Part shown: positions 1-7,928 of the stretch, piece by piece | How the letters are laid out: each line of letters begins with the position of its first letter | Position numbering within the stretch: the first letter of the stretch is position 1 | NCBI GenBank assembly: GCA_035480575.1 | Contig: DATIHR010000005.1 | Coordinates: 22,135-86,134, forward strand | DNA: 64,000 bases | Direction: 5' to 3' | Origin: PMNU01 sp035480575 | GTDB taxonomy: Bacteria; Patescibacteriota; Saccharimonadia; Saccharimonadales; UBA4665 | Notes under the pieces: generated by a model | The model's database searches: none | Told to the model about the DNA's origin: nothing | Seen by the model: only the letters and a program-made list of their open reading frames with translations | Made by a program: the position numbers and the translations under genes

Positions 1-3000
1 TAATAAGCTGCTTAGTATGCTCTAGTTCTTCTGGCTCGTAGTCTATAGCCAGGCTGGTTATTTTGCCGTACGGGCTGGGTTTTATAAATTGCAGCATGCC
101 TTGTTCGGTGTGCCAGCCCTTGCCGCCCCAATCTGGTGAGCTGTCTACTAGTAGTTTGTAAAACAGCAGCTGCCGGCGGTAATTATGCAGTTTAACGCGG
201 CTATGGTCGTTAATACTGGCGGATAAATCCCACTTGCCGAATGGTTCGCCGGTTTTGTAGTCGACGACTACTAACTGGCGGTTCTTGTCGTCAAGGTCTA
301 TGCGGTCGAGCGAGCCAGTTAAACGGGCATCGCCCAGTGTAATGCCCTGATGTTTAAAGCTAACCTCTGCCCGCTGATTAGTAGAGAACGTGGGCAGCGA
401 TTGGGTAAAGAATGCACGCAGGTGTTCCTCGCCGCGCGCCATTAGCTGGGCGCGGTCGTGGTTGCTGAGGGCCGCCGCCGCTAGCTTGGCTTTAAAGTGC
501 GTAATGAGTGCGTCAATGTCGGGTGTGCTGCCCATGTTTATTTGGTCGTGTGCGCGCCGCAAAACATCGTGCACGATGCTGCCGTACAATGCCTCGATGC
601 TTTGGCTGGCTGGAAAATGTAAAAAGTTTTGGGTTAAAAAGTAGAGTGGGCCGCCACGAGTTACATCGAGGTAACTGTTCAGATGAGTTGCGCTTAGCTG
701 GTAGGTCTGCAGGCGGTCGTCAAGCAAGGCATGCTTGTCGGCGTGCTCGACACCAACATGGCGGCTCAGCCAGCGCTGTTCGTACTGCGATGCTAATGCA
801 GTAGTGTCGGTAGCGACATCCGGGGTGTCGGCTACGATGTTGGTGGCTAGTAGCGGCGCAAAAGGTTGGTGCGATTTGCCATCCTCGCTCTTTTTAAAGT
901 AGCAAATGTGCAAGTCTTGTTTTGCTCGGGTCATGGCCACGAACAACAGGCGCAGTGCGTCATCGTCATCGTTGTCGGAAGGTTTGATCTCTTGCAAGTT
1001 GTTGGGGTAGCTGAACCGCTGGCGGTTGCCGCCACTCTTGTGCCATACGTCGTTTTCGACGCCAATTATAAACACCGTGCCAAACTCTAGCCCTTTGGCT
1101 TTGTGGGTGGTCATCAGTCGCACTGCCTGGGTGTCCTCGCGGTGCGCAGCGGTATCGGTCATCGTAAGGCCGGCACGTGTAAACGAGTCTACGAACTGAA
1201 TCAGATCGGCAAGCGTCAGCATGCGGTCGGTTCCCTGCTGGTAGGCGCGGATATGCCGCCGCAAGCACGCCAGGTGCGATAGTAGCGTTAAATATGCTGC
1301 GGGCTGTTGGTTAAATAAGTCGTCACCAAAGTAGTAGGTCTTAAAGGGGGATATAAACACATCGTCGGCAGTAGACTGGGACTGTAGACCAATAAGAACG
1401 TCTAGGGTGTGCTCGAGTGGCATGCTGCCGGCTTGTTGGCTCAGGCTAAACAGAAAATCGGCTACGGCTCTGGCCGGCGTGCCTTCTTGTTCAAAAATAA
1501 CATCGAGCCACAAACGTTGGTCCGTGTGTGCTTCGCGCGCGATGCGCCATAGGTCTACCGGCGGGATCGCCCACATAGGGTGGCTTAGTACTTCGGGCAA
1601 TAGCGCGTTGGCATCTTGTAGGCGTTGTTCGGACAATGCATAGACTGCACGTGCGAGCGTCAGCAGCGCGACTACATGGTGCTGCTCCAGTACGTTCTCG
1701 CGGCGTTCGTAATCCATAGGTATATGCTGATCGCGTAGGTACGGTACGAGCGCGTCCAGCTGGTCGCGCTTACGCGCAAGCACCGCAATGTCTTTGCCCA
1801 CGCCACCGGCGTCTAGGAGTTTACAGATTTCGGCAGCAATCCAGGCGTAATGCTGGGTTTCGTGTTCGAACTCGTGCAAGCGGGTGCCCTGCCCTGTTTG
1901 AACAACATTAATACCCAGCTCTTTGCTTATGCCTTTTAGTTTTTCTAGGCTGAGCGCAATCTGTGTACTAACGCTACGCGCCGGAGTGAGTACCGCTTGA
2001 TTACTTCGGTAGTTTTGATCTAGCCAAATAATTTTCGGGTCTTTATATGCGGCCTCAAATGCGGCAATGTTGCTCATGTCGGCGCCTTGGAACCGGTAAA
2101 TGGCTTGGTCGTCGTCGCCGACTACCATTATGTTCGGCCGCCCTTCGTGCACGCTTGCATCTGTAATGTGGCGGGCCATTTGTAGTTGGGCACGGTTAGT
2201 GTCTTGGTATTCGTCGATCATGACATATTGGAACCGCTCTTGCAGGTTAAGACGTAGCTCCTCATGGTTTTCTAGTGCCGCCAGCACGGCCATAATTTGG
2301 TCATTAAAATCGACCATGCCTTGGTTGTCGAGTTCTTTCTGGTATTGGGCATATATATCGGCCGCGGCCGCTAGCTTGGCGTAGTGTTTAGCCGCTTTGA
2401 ATATCCAGCGTTTTTCGGCATCTAGCTCCAGCCAGTCATCTTTCCAGGCGGTAAACGGTTTGGTTTTGCTGCGGCCGACTAGAGCGTCGGACTCGGCCTG
2501 GGCGGCATGCAAGCCCTGCAGTACTAACGACAATAAGTCGGTGATGTCTTTGGTTGTAGTCCCAGGAACTTTGACAGCCTCTAGTGTGGTAATACACTGC
2601 GCAATTTTAGGCAGCGCATCTTTGTCGGTCATGCGCGCTGGCCAGTGTTTGGCAAGAAGCGGCGCGTATAGTTCGTAGGTGGCTTGGTTGGCATCTATAA
2701 TGTTTGCGACTTCTTGGGGCGATAAGTTGGCTCGTTTGCAGTCACCAATAAAGTTTTGTACTTGCCTGGTGGCAAAGAACGAATCGTCGTGGCTTTGAGC
2801 GGCCAGGGGGTGGTCGCCGGGTAGCTTTTGCAAAATGGACTCGAGCAAGCGGTAGCTGGTTAGCTCGTCGGCGGTGGTGGCTTCGCGCCAGGCAAAAAAA
2901 TACTCCGGGTAGGTAGCCATAATCCACGACCCGAATGAGTTAAAGGTATGGATAGCTACCTGGTAGGCGGCCTGCCCCAGCCCAATTTTTTCTATGAGCC

Positions 3001-3223
3001 GTTCGCGCAGGTTGGCCGCGGCGGCATCGGTGAACGTTAAACACAAAATATTGCTGGGCAGCATGGCAGCATCGGCCTGCAAAATAGCGCCAACGCGCAC
3101 GCTTAGCAGCTGTGTTTTGCCCGTACCTGGCCCAGCCACCACCAGCACCGGCCCGTCAATTGTTTTGACGGCCTCGGCTTGCGCTGTATTCAGCGCGCGA
3201 AGTGCTTCTGCGTATCCTCCCAT
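1..3223 (-). CDS. UvrD/PcrA-like superfamily 1 DNA helicase with C-terminal PDDEXK nuclease domain (3' end cut by window edge)
   Basis: Translating the minus strand from the ATG at 3223 gives about 1,074 residues with no stop before the left edge. Motif I/Walker A (GPGTGKTQ, near residue 27), motif Ia (TFTDAAAANLRERL), the DEXX box (MIDEYQDTNRAQLQ), VVGDDDQAIYRFQGA, LDQNYRSN and MTTHKAKGLEF/LFVAMTRAK mark an SF1A helicase that translocates 3'-5' on ssDNA. Near the visible C-terminus, RIDLDDKNRQLVVVDYKTGE is a RecB/AddB/Cas4-type nuclease core (D...D-Y-K). It is therefore probably an end-processing helicase-nuclease for recombinational repair rather than plain PcrA. A -10 (TATACT) lies 10 nt before the ATG. 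The true C-terminus lies outside the window. Confidence 0.93.
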   Translation of the reverse strand, partial: MGGYAEALRALNTAQAEAVKTIDGPVLVVAGPGTGKTQLLSVRVGAILQADAAMLPSNILCLTFTDAAAANLRERLIEKIGLGQAAYQVAIHTFNSFGSWIMATYPEYFFAWREATTADELTSYRLLESILQKLPGDHPLAAQSHDDSFFATRQVQNFIGDCKRANLSPQEVANIIDANQATYELYAPLLAKHWPARMTDKDALPKIAQCITTLEAVKVPGTTTKDITDLLSLVLQGLHAAQAESDALVGRSKTKPFTAWKDDWLELDAEKRWIFKAAKHYAKLAAAADIYAQYQKELDNQGMVDFNDQIMAVLAALENHEELRLNLQERFQYVMIDEYQDTNRAQLQMARHITDASVHEGRPNIMVVGDDDQAIYRFQGADMSNIAAFEAAYKDPKIIWLDQNYRSNQAVLTPARSVSTQIALSLEKLKGISKELGINVVQTGQGTRLHEFEHETQHYAWIAAEICKLLDAGGVGKDIAVLARKRDQLDALVPYLRDQHIPMDYERRENVLEQHHVVALLTLARAVYALSEQRLQDANALLPEVLSHPMWAIPPVDLWRIAREAHTDQRLWLDVIFEQEGTPARAVADFLFSLSQQAGSMPLEHTLDVLIGLQSQSTADDVFISPFKTYYFGDDLFNQQPAAYLTLLSHLACLRRHIRAYQQGTDRMLTLADLIQFVDSFTRAGLTMTDTAAHREDTQAVRLMTTHKAKGLEFGTVFIIGVENDVWHKSGGNRQRFSYPNNLQEIKPSDNDDDDALRLLFVAMTRAKQDLHICYFKKSEDGKSHQPFAPLLATNIVADTPDVATDTTALASQYEQRWLSRHVGVEHADKHALLDDRLQTYQLSATHLNSYLDVTRGGPLYFLTQNFLHFPASQSIEALYGSIVHDVLRRAHDQINMGSTPDIDALITHFKAKLAAAALSNHDRAQLMARGEEHLRAFFTQSLPTFSTNQRAEVSFKHQGITLGDARLTGSLDRIDLDDKNRQLVVVDYKTGEPFGKWDLSASINDHSRVKLHNYRRQLLFYKLLVDSSPDWGGKGWHTEQGMLQFIKPSPYGKITSLAIDYEPEELEHTKQLI

Positions 3224-3289
3224 AGGTCCTACTAGTATAGCGAATGGCTGGCTTGTGTTCTATTGGCTGTTATGGCAAAGTGATCTGAC

Positions 3290-4033
3290 GTGAGCGAACA
3301 AAAGTACTTGCTAGCATCAGAGGTCCTCGGCCTTGGCTTGCCCGACTATGCCAAGCCCGATAGTATTGGGCTGCACATGCCTAATATACGACGAATAGCG
3401 GCGTTGGCCGGCTACCACGGCGAGGTGTCGGTGGTTGGCTATGCTGGCGAGAACACCGAGAGCGTGGTGGCCGTAGGTGGCCACGCCGGGGGTGGCGCAG
3501 CGTCGGCTGCAATGGGTTTGATTGCTGCACGTACGAAGCCAGGCGAACTAGCCAGTGCAGAGGGAGCGCCATCCGTGCACCTAAAGGGCAATTTTACCGT
3601 ACGGCTGAACACAACGCATATTAAAGACGCCTTGCCTAAGGGGCGCGTGCGGGACCCAGCCGCGTGGGCACATGTCATCGACCGGACGACAGCGTCTATA
3701 TTGTCTAGGGCTGCCTGGAATCATCTTGTCCGTGAAAAAACGCCTGGATACGAAAAATTATCAGCAGCATTTATGTGCACTGGAGCGGTTGGGCTAAGCC
3801 AGATGAGTTTTACGGAACATGCGTTTCGAAATGCACCCGAGTGGTCCCTTCCGCTCTTTACAGTAATCGTTGCCGAATTAGGAACCAACCTTATTAATTC
3901 CGTGATGGCACAAGAGGAGGGCCGCTCGGCTCGTGAAGTGTGTTGGTCGCTTATACCCGCCAAACACGTCGATCGTGCCGCAGTAGCCTGGCTGGGCACA
4001 AAAGTGTGCACATTTGCAAAAGTCGTAGATTAA
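3290..4033 (+). CDS. Hypothetical protein, 247 aa
   Basis: GTG start at 3290; the gene runs divergently from the helicase, 66 bp away. I do not recognise the family. The protein is soluble-looking, with a glycine/alanine-rich stretch (VGGHAGGGAASAAMG, around residues 62-76) and a helical C-terminal half. There is no signal peptide or convincing membrane segment. No good ribosome-binding site is visible before the GTG. The next gene follows on the same strand after 47 bp but has its own promoter-like -10. Likely clade-restricted; function unknown. Confidence 0.7.
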   Translation: MSEQKYLLASEVLGLGLPDYAKPDSIGLHMPNIRRIAALAGYHGEVSVVGYAGENTESVVAVGGHAGGGAASAAMGLIAARTKPGELASAEGAPSVHLKGNFTVRLNTTHIKDALPKGRVRDPAAWAHVIDRTTASILSRAAWNHLVREKTPGYEKLSAAFMCTGAVGLSQMSFTEHAFRNAPEWSLPLFTVIVAELGTNLINSVMAQEEGRSAREVCWSLIPAKHVDRAAVAWLGTKVCTFAKVVD

Positions 4034-4080
4034 CTGAGGGTTGTATTAGCAATGTGTTTGTGGCACAGTATAGCGATTAT

Positions 4081-4599
4081 ATGAGCTATACACGTTTTCG
4101 CAACCTTCCCCAAGAAATTTTTTCGTTGTCGTCCCCTACACCAGAACTGGCTGATGCACTAGGGTTCGTTACAGAACAGCTGGATACATTTGCACAGGAG
4201 CATGGTATTAAAAACCTGGCGTTCATCGATGACGAACAGGCTACGGCGCCTGCAAGTGTGCATTTTGAGGGCTTTGAGTCTGATTATAGACGCGCTGCTA
4301 CGAAAGCGCGTGAGCAAGACTGGGCTGGCTGGGCTCTTGTAGAACATGTCGTCGAGCGTCCGGCGGCCTTACTGGTTGTCAGCCCGCGTGTAATTGGCAA
4401 TTTTGTTGCCCGCCAAACCGTCGAAACTCATAGCTCGTCCCAAGTTGCTGCGTTATGGGGCCACGCTTATAACATTGCAGCCCGTGAGGCAATGCTGCAC
4501 GCAAAAGGCCGACTACAATACTTAGACCTCCCTTCCGAACGCGACCTCGTGCATATGGCGGCCGTGCCTGTCGGCAAGCCGATCATTAAAGCCTTGTAG
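4081..4599 (+). CDS. Hypothetical protein, 172 aa, probably leaderless
   Basis: The frame is open from 3940, but the ATG at 4081 is preferred because a TATAGC -10-like box (4069-4074) ends exactly 6 nt before it and there is no Shine-Dalgarno, the arrangement seen repeatedly in this window. Soluble, mildly acidic protein with no motif I can name. The C-terminus (VPVGKPIIKAL) weakly resembles the C-terminus of the unknown protein at 37145 (AMGKPIITAKKP), which may hint at a common family. It converges with the NDH-2 gene at 4619. Confidence 0.65.
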   Translation: MSYTRFRNLPQEIFSLSSPTPELADALGFVTEQLDTFAQEHGIKNLAFIDDEQATAPASVHFEGFESDYRRAATKAREQDWAGWALVEHVVERPAALLVVSPRVIGNFVARQTVETHSSSQVAALWGHAYNIAAREAMLHAKGRLQYLDLPSERDLVHMAAVPVGKPIIKAL

Positions 4600-4618
4600 C
4601 AAAAGCTGCGTGAGCTTG

Positions 4619-5821
4619 TTAGCGTTGCCGATTCGGCTGCGGGCAGCAGTTCGGGCAGTTAAGTTGTTCGTCGCTCATGCTGGCAATCCACTGCTCGCCT
4701 GCTTTAGGCCACGATTGTAGGTCATGAAAACCAATGAGGTCTGCGAACAAACGCAAAATCCAACCAATATAGCCGTTAAAGTGCCAGGTGCCCCACTCAA
4801 CGCTGGCCCAGTTTTTGCCAACCGGTATAACGGTAATGGGCCGTTTGGGCTTGTAGGGCTGCATACGCTTATCGTGTAGTAATCGTTTGATGTTTTCAGC
4901 TACAAACACCCCGTCGTGCAAGGCAGTTTGGGCCAGGCCGCTGAATGGTGTGTTGGCGTTGTCGCCCAATATAAAAATGTGCGGTTCGGATTGCAGGTAT
5001 TCATCTACCTCTACTTTGCCCCGCTCGGTTAGCTTAAAGTTATTTTCTTTAAAGAACGGGTTATTCGTGACGCCAGCGGTCCATACGACTGTTTCGCTTT
5101 TAAGTGGCTTGTCGCCTACCATAAGGGTGTCTGGCGTTTGGCCCTTTACTGCGGTGTTTACCATAACATGTACGCCAAGGCTGCGTAGGCGCCGGGTAAT
5201 GGCGCGGGAGACGCTTTTGGGTGACCGTGGCAGTAGCCGGGGGGCTGCCTCGACAAGTTCTATGTGCAGCCGGCGGGCTTTAACGCCGTGTTTTTTCATG
5301 ACGCCGCGCAAGTAGCCGGGTAGTGCGCCGGCTAGCTCAATACCGGTAGGGCCGCCGCCGACAATAATGTAGTGCGGGTCGGGCTTGCCGTCCTCTAGTA
5401 GTTGCTGGTGCAGATGATTTTTGAATTTCTCGGCTTCCTCGGTGGATTTTATGCCAAACGAAAACTCTTTAAGGCCGGGAATGCCAAAGTAATTAGTAAC
5501 GTTACCGAGCGCCAGGACTAACATGTCGTAGGTAATGCTTTTGCCGTCGCTGGTGATGATGTGTTTTTTGTTCAGGTCCAGCTTGGTTACTTGGGCCTGC
5601 ACAAATGTAACTTTAGATTCGTCTACGATATTTTCGAGCCGTAAACGCGACCCAGCGCGCTTGCCGCCCGTGGCCGCGTGGTACAGGCCAGGATAATACC
5701 GGAAATGCGTGTGGTCGCTTACTAGCGTAACCCGGCAGTTACCACAGTCCGCCAGCTCCAGCGCGGCTTTGGTGCCGGCAAACCCGCCGCCAACAATGAC
5801 GACATCAAGAATATTGCTCAT
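4619..5821 (-). CDS. ndh: Type II NADH:quinone oxidoreductase (NDH-2)
   Basis: 400 aa. Two Rossmann dinucleotide folds are visible: GGGFAGTKAALEL near residue 11 for FAD, and GGGPTGIELAGAL near residue 155 for NADH. A second FAD-contact region (FILGDNANTPFSGLAQTALHDG) includes the AQxAxxD stretch near the quinone site. NDH-2 oxidises NADH at the membrane and reduces quinone without pumping protons, so it would feed the cyo oxidase encoded at 26.7-31 kb. The C-terminus has an unusual CPNCCPQPNRQR tail. A TATACT box (5829-5834) ends 7 nt before the ATG and no Shine-Dalgarno is present, suggesting leaderless expression. Confidence 0.9.
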   Translation of the reverse strand: MSNILDVVIVGGGFAGTKAALELADCGNCRVTLVSDHTHFRYYPGLYHAATGGKRAGSRLRLENIVDESKVTFVQAQVTKLDLNKKHIITSDGKSITYDMLVLALGNVTNYFGIPGLKEFSFGIKSTEEAEKFKNHLHQQLLEDGKPDPHYIIVGGGPTGIELAGALPGYLRGVMKKHGVKARRLHIELVEAAPRLLPRSPKSVSRAITRRLRSLGVHVMVNTAVKGQTPDTLMVGDKPLKSETVVWTAGVTNNPFFKENNFKLTERGKVEVDEYLQSEPHIFILGDNANTPFSGLAQTALHDGVFVAENIKRLLHDKRMQPYKPKRPITVIPVGKNWASVEWGTWHFNGYIGWILRLFADLIGFHDLQSWPKAGEQWIASMSDEQLNCPNCCPQPNRQR

Positions 5822-5853
5822 GCTTTGTAGTATACAGGAGGGTTACACGTTAT

Positions 5854-5882
5854 GTACGCCAACAATGCGATTGTTGGCGTAC
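5854..5882. repeat. Perfect 13-bp inverted repeat between galU and ndh
   Basis: Arms 5854-5866 and 5870-5882 are perfect complements around a 3-nt loop (gcg). It lies just downstream of galU and about 20 bp upstream of the ndh -10 box. No T-run follows on either strand, so it is not a classical intrinsic terminator. It could be a processing or termination hairpin for galU, or an operator upstream of ndh. Confidence 0.6.
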
Positions 5883-5892
5883 AACCAGCCCT

Positions 5893-6687
5893 CTAGGCTG
5901 CCGCAGTCAGGTATTCGCCCTTCATACGCACTACAACCGTGTCGTTGCCTGCCTCGACCCACCAGTTGATAGTGTCGATGAGCCACTTTTCTTTGTGATC
6001 TGATTCTTCCTTCATGCTGCGTTCGACGTGCCGAAAAATATCGGTATGCAACAAGAAACAACCCGCATTATTAAGATTACTTGGCGCTTCACCTGGCTTG
6101 GGGTGTTCAACAATGTGGTCGTATAGTTCGTGGCCGTCTTGCTGGCGCGTAGCAACAATGCCGTAGCGGCTAACGAGTTCTTCGGGCACGGGCACGGCTA
6201 ACATGGCACCGCGGGTGCCGGCGACTTCGGCCTGGGCTAGAAAGTCGGCAATAGACGAGCTGCCATCGGGGTTGTAGTAGATGTTATCGCCGTACATCAT
6301 AAGAAACGGTTCGTTCTCGGGGATAAGGTCTTTGGCAAGCCATAGCGGCGTGCTGGTGCCATACGGGCGGTAACGATCTTGTACGATAAATTTGTAATTG
6401 GCTTTGGCAGATAGCGCGCTTAGCTCCGCCGAGTAGTGGGTTTTGCCGTGCTCTTCTAGGTGCGATTCCAGGAGTGCATTGTGGCCGTAATAGGTGCGGA
6501 TTTGGTCGGCCTGTTCGCCGACGACAAAGATGATGTCGGTTATACCCGCGCTAACGAGGTCGTCGACCACATAGTCCACAATTGGGCGGTTGCCAACGGG
6601 CATCATGCATTTTTCGACTGCTTTCGTAATGGGGAGCCGGCGGGTGCCATAGCCGGCCAAGGCTATAACTGCTGTTGTACACTTCAT
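5893..6687 (-). CDS. galU: UTP-glucose-1-phosphate uridylyltransferase
   Basis: 264 aa, slightly short for the family. The N-terminus ALAGYGTRRLPITKAVEKCMMPVGNRP is the GalU nucleotide-binding signature, in which the usual GxGTR appears as GYGTR. IDT..WWVEAG near the C-terminus fits the sugar-nucleotidyltransferase fold. It makes UDP-glucose from UTP and glucose-1-phosphate for envelope glycans. It lies 34 bp downstream of the yvcK-like gene on the same strand. The Shine-Dalgarno is weak (TAGGTCGGT before the ATG). Confidence 0.9.
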   Translation of the reverse strand: MKCTTAVIALAGYGTRRLPITKAVEKCMMPVGNRPIVDYVVDDLVSAGITDIIFVVGEQADQIRTYYGHNALLESHLEEHGKTHYSAELSALSAKANYKFIVQDRYRPYGTSTPLWLAKDLIPENEPFLMMYGDNIYYNPDGSSSIADFLAQAEVAGTRGAMLAVPVPEELVSRYGIVATRQQDGHELYDHIVEHPKPGEAPSNLNNAGCFLLHTDIFRHVERSMKEESDHKEKWLIDTINWWVEAGNDTVVVRMKGEYLTAAA

Positions 6688-6721
6688 ACCGACCTACCGT
6701 ACCAGAAAAATACTGGCCTCG

Positions 6722-7696
6722 CTACCCCTGTTTTATGATTTTGAGTATATGATTGGCAACTACCTGACCGTTATGACGGATAAACGTCCGATGATTGTCG
6801 GTTGGTGGCGCTACAAAATTATCGCCAATTGCAGTGTAGTGTTTCGTGCTTAGCACGTCTGGGTGGTACGGAACCCAGGTACGCCCTTCCTCGGCGTAAC
6901 GCTTTAGTAACGCATGCTCTGGTTTGTGTGTGTTGTATAGTACGTAATCCAGTTTTACCTTGTGGTCCAAAAAACGTTCGATTTCGTCGGCGAAGTCGTG
7001 CACGGCAAAGTCATCGGTTTGCCCTTGTTCAGTTACTAGATTACACACGAATATTTTGGGAGCTTGCGTGGTGCTCAGGGCTTCGGCCACTCCATCGACC
7101 ACGAGCACTGCCGCGAGCGAGCCGTAGAGGCTGCCAGGAGCGATAAGGATTGCGTCAGCCTTGGCAATTGCAACTGCGGCCTCGGGCGTTATGTGCGCCA
7201 CTGGCTCTAACCGTACTGCTGGTCGCGGAGTGCTGAACCGTATGTCTTTATCAAGTGCTGCTTCGCCGCGGATTATATGGCCATTTTGTTCCTTGAGCAC
7301 CAGCGTTACTTTATCGAGTGTTATGGGCAGGACGCGTCCGTGAATATTAAGGAGCGAGCTAGCTAGCTCGACCGCCTCTACGAAGTTGTCACTCATTTTT
7401 TCGACGGCGGTTAAAAACAAGTTGCCGAACGAATGGCCGGCCAGGCTGCCGCTATCAAATCGGTAGGTAAATAAATCGCGCATTTGCGGTGCCCGGGCTA
7501 GTGCCACGAGCGCTTTACGCACATCGCCAGGAGGTAATACGCCGAGCTCGTCGCGGAGCATGCCGGTAGATCCTCCGCTGTCGGCCATACCTACCAGTGC
7601 TGTTACGGCCACTGATGCGTCTTTGAGTGCCGACAGCACGCTCACTGGGCCGGTGCCGCCGCCAATAACGACAATACTTGGTTCTGTTTTATGCAT
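6722..7696 (-). CDS. YvcK/CofD-like gluconeogenesis factor
   Basis: 324 aa. The N-terminal GGGTGPVSVLSALKD and GMADSGGSTGMLRDELGVLPPGDVRKALVALA are characteristic of the CofD-like/YvcK family. In Firmicutes and Actinobacteria, YvcK proteins bind UDP-sugars and affect cell-wall metabolism and growth on gluconeogenic carbon. That fits its position immediately upstream of galU. A TATTAT -10-like box lies 11 nt upstream of the ATG. Full length for the family. Confidence 0.88.
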   Translation of the reverse strand: MHKTEPSIVVIGGGTGPVSVLSALKDASVAVTALVGMADSGGSTGMLRDELGVLPPGDVRKALVALARAPQMRDLFTYRFDSGSLAGHSFGNLFLTAVEKMSDNFVEAVELASSLLNIHGRVLPITLDKVTLVLKEQNGHIIRGEAALDKDIRFSTPRPAVRLEPVAHITPEAAVAIAKADAILIAPGSLYGSLAAVLVVDGVAEALSTTQAPKIFVCNLVTEQGQTDDFAVHDFADEIERFLDHKVKLDYVLYNTHKPEHALLKRYAEEGRTWVPYHPDVLSTKHYTAIGDNFVAPPTDNHRTFIRHNGQVVANHILKIIKQG

Positions 7697-7764
7697 GAGT
7701 CATTAAAATAATACACCCTCTTGCGTCTATTACTTGTTACGCTTAAGCTTAAGAGAATGAACCT

Positions 7765-7917
7765 ATGAATCCATTTCAAATCTCCCCCCAACTGCAAAAC
7801 CATCTGACGGCACCATATTCCAGTTTTGTTCGTCACCGTAACTACAGTTACGCTTCCTCGCAAGAACTGAAATCTGGTACTCGCCAGCTGCTTTTTCATA
7901 ACTGCGGGGAGATTTGA
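7765..7917 (+). CDS. Candidate 50-codon leader ORF preceding the D-lactate dehydrogenase-like gene
   Basis: An ATG at 7765 opens 50 codons (MNPFQISPQL...LLFHNCGEI) ending at TGA 7915-7917, one nucleotide before the ATG at 7919. Its first 23 nt and the region over its stop are perfectly complementary (see the inverted repeat). The downstream Shine-Dalgarno and start therefore lie inside a stem that translating ribosomes would open. I see no homology and only a weak AAGAGA ribosome-binding site. It could be an incidental ORF. Confidence 0.4.
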   Translation: MNPFQISPQLQNHLTAPYSSFVRHRNYSYASSQELKSGTRQLLFHNCGEI

Positions 7918-7928
7918 AATGGATTCAT
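7765..7928. repeat. 23-bp perfect inverted repeat covering the start of the downstream oxidase gene
   Basis: Arms 7765-7787 and 7906-7928 are perfect reverse complements separated by 118 nt. The right arm contains the GGGGAG Shine-Dalgarno (7906-7911) and the ATG (7919-7921) of the next gene. The left arm starts with the ATG of the 50-codon leader ORF. The intervening loop contains a smaller hairpin (GTAACT/AGTTAC near 7838-7851). In mRNA this would sequester the start of the dehydrogenase. Confidence 0.8.
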
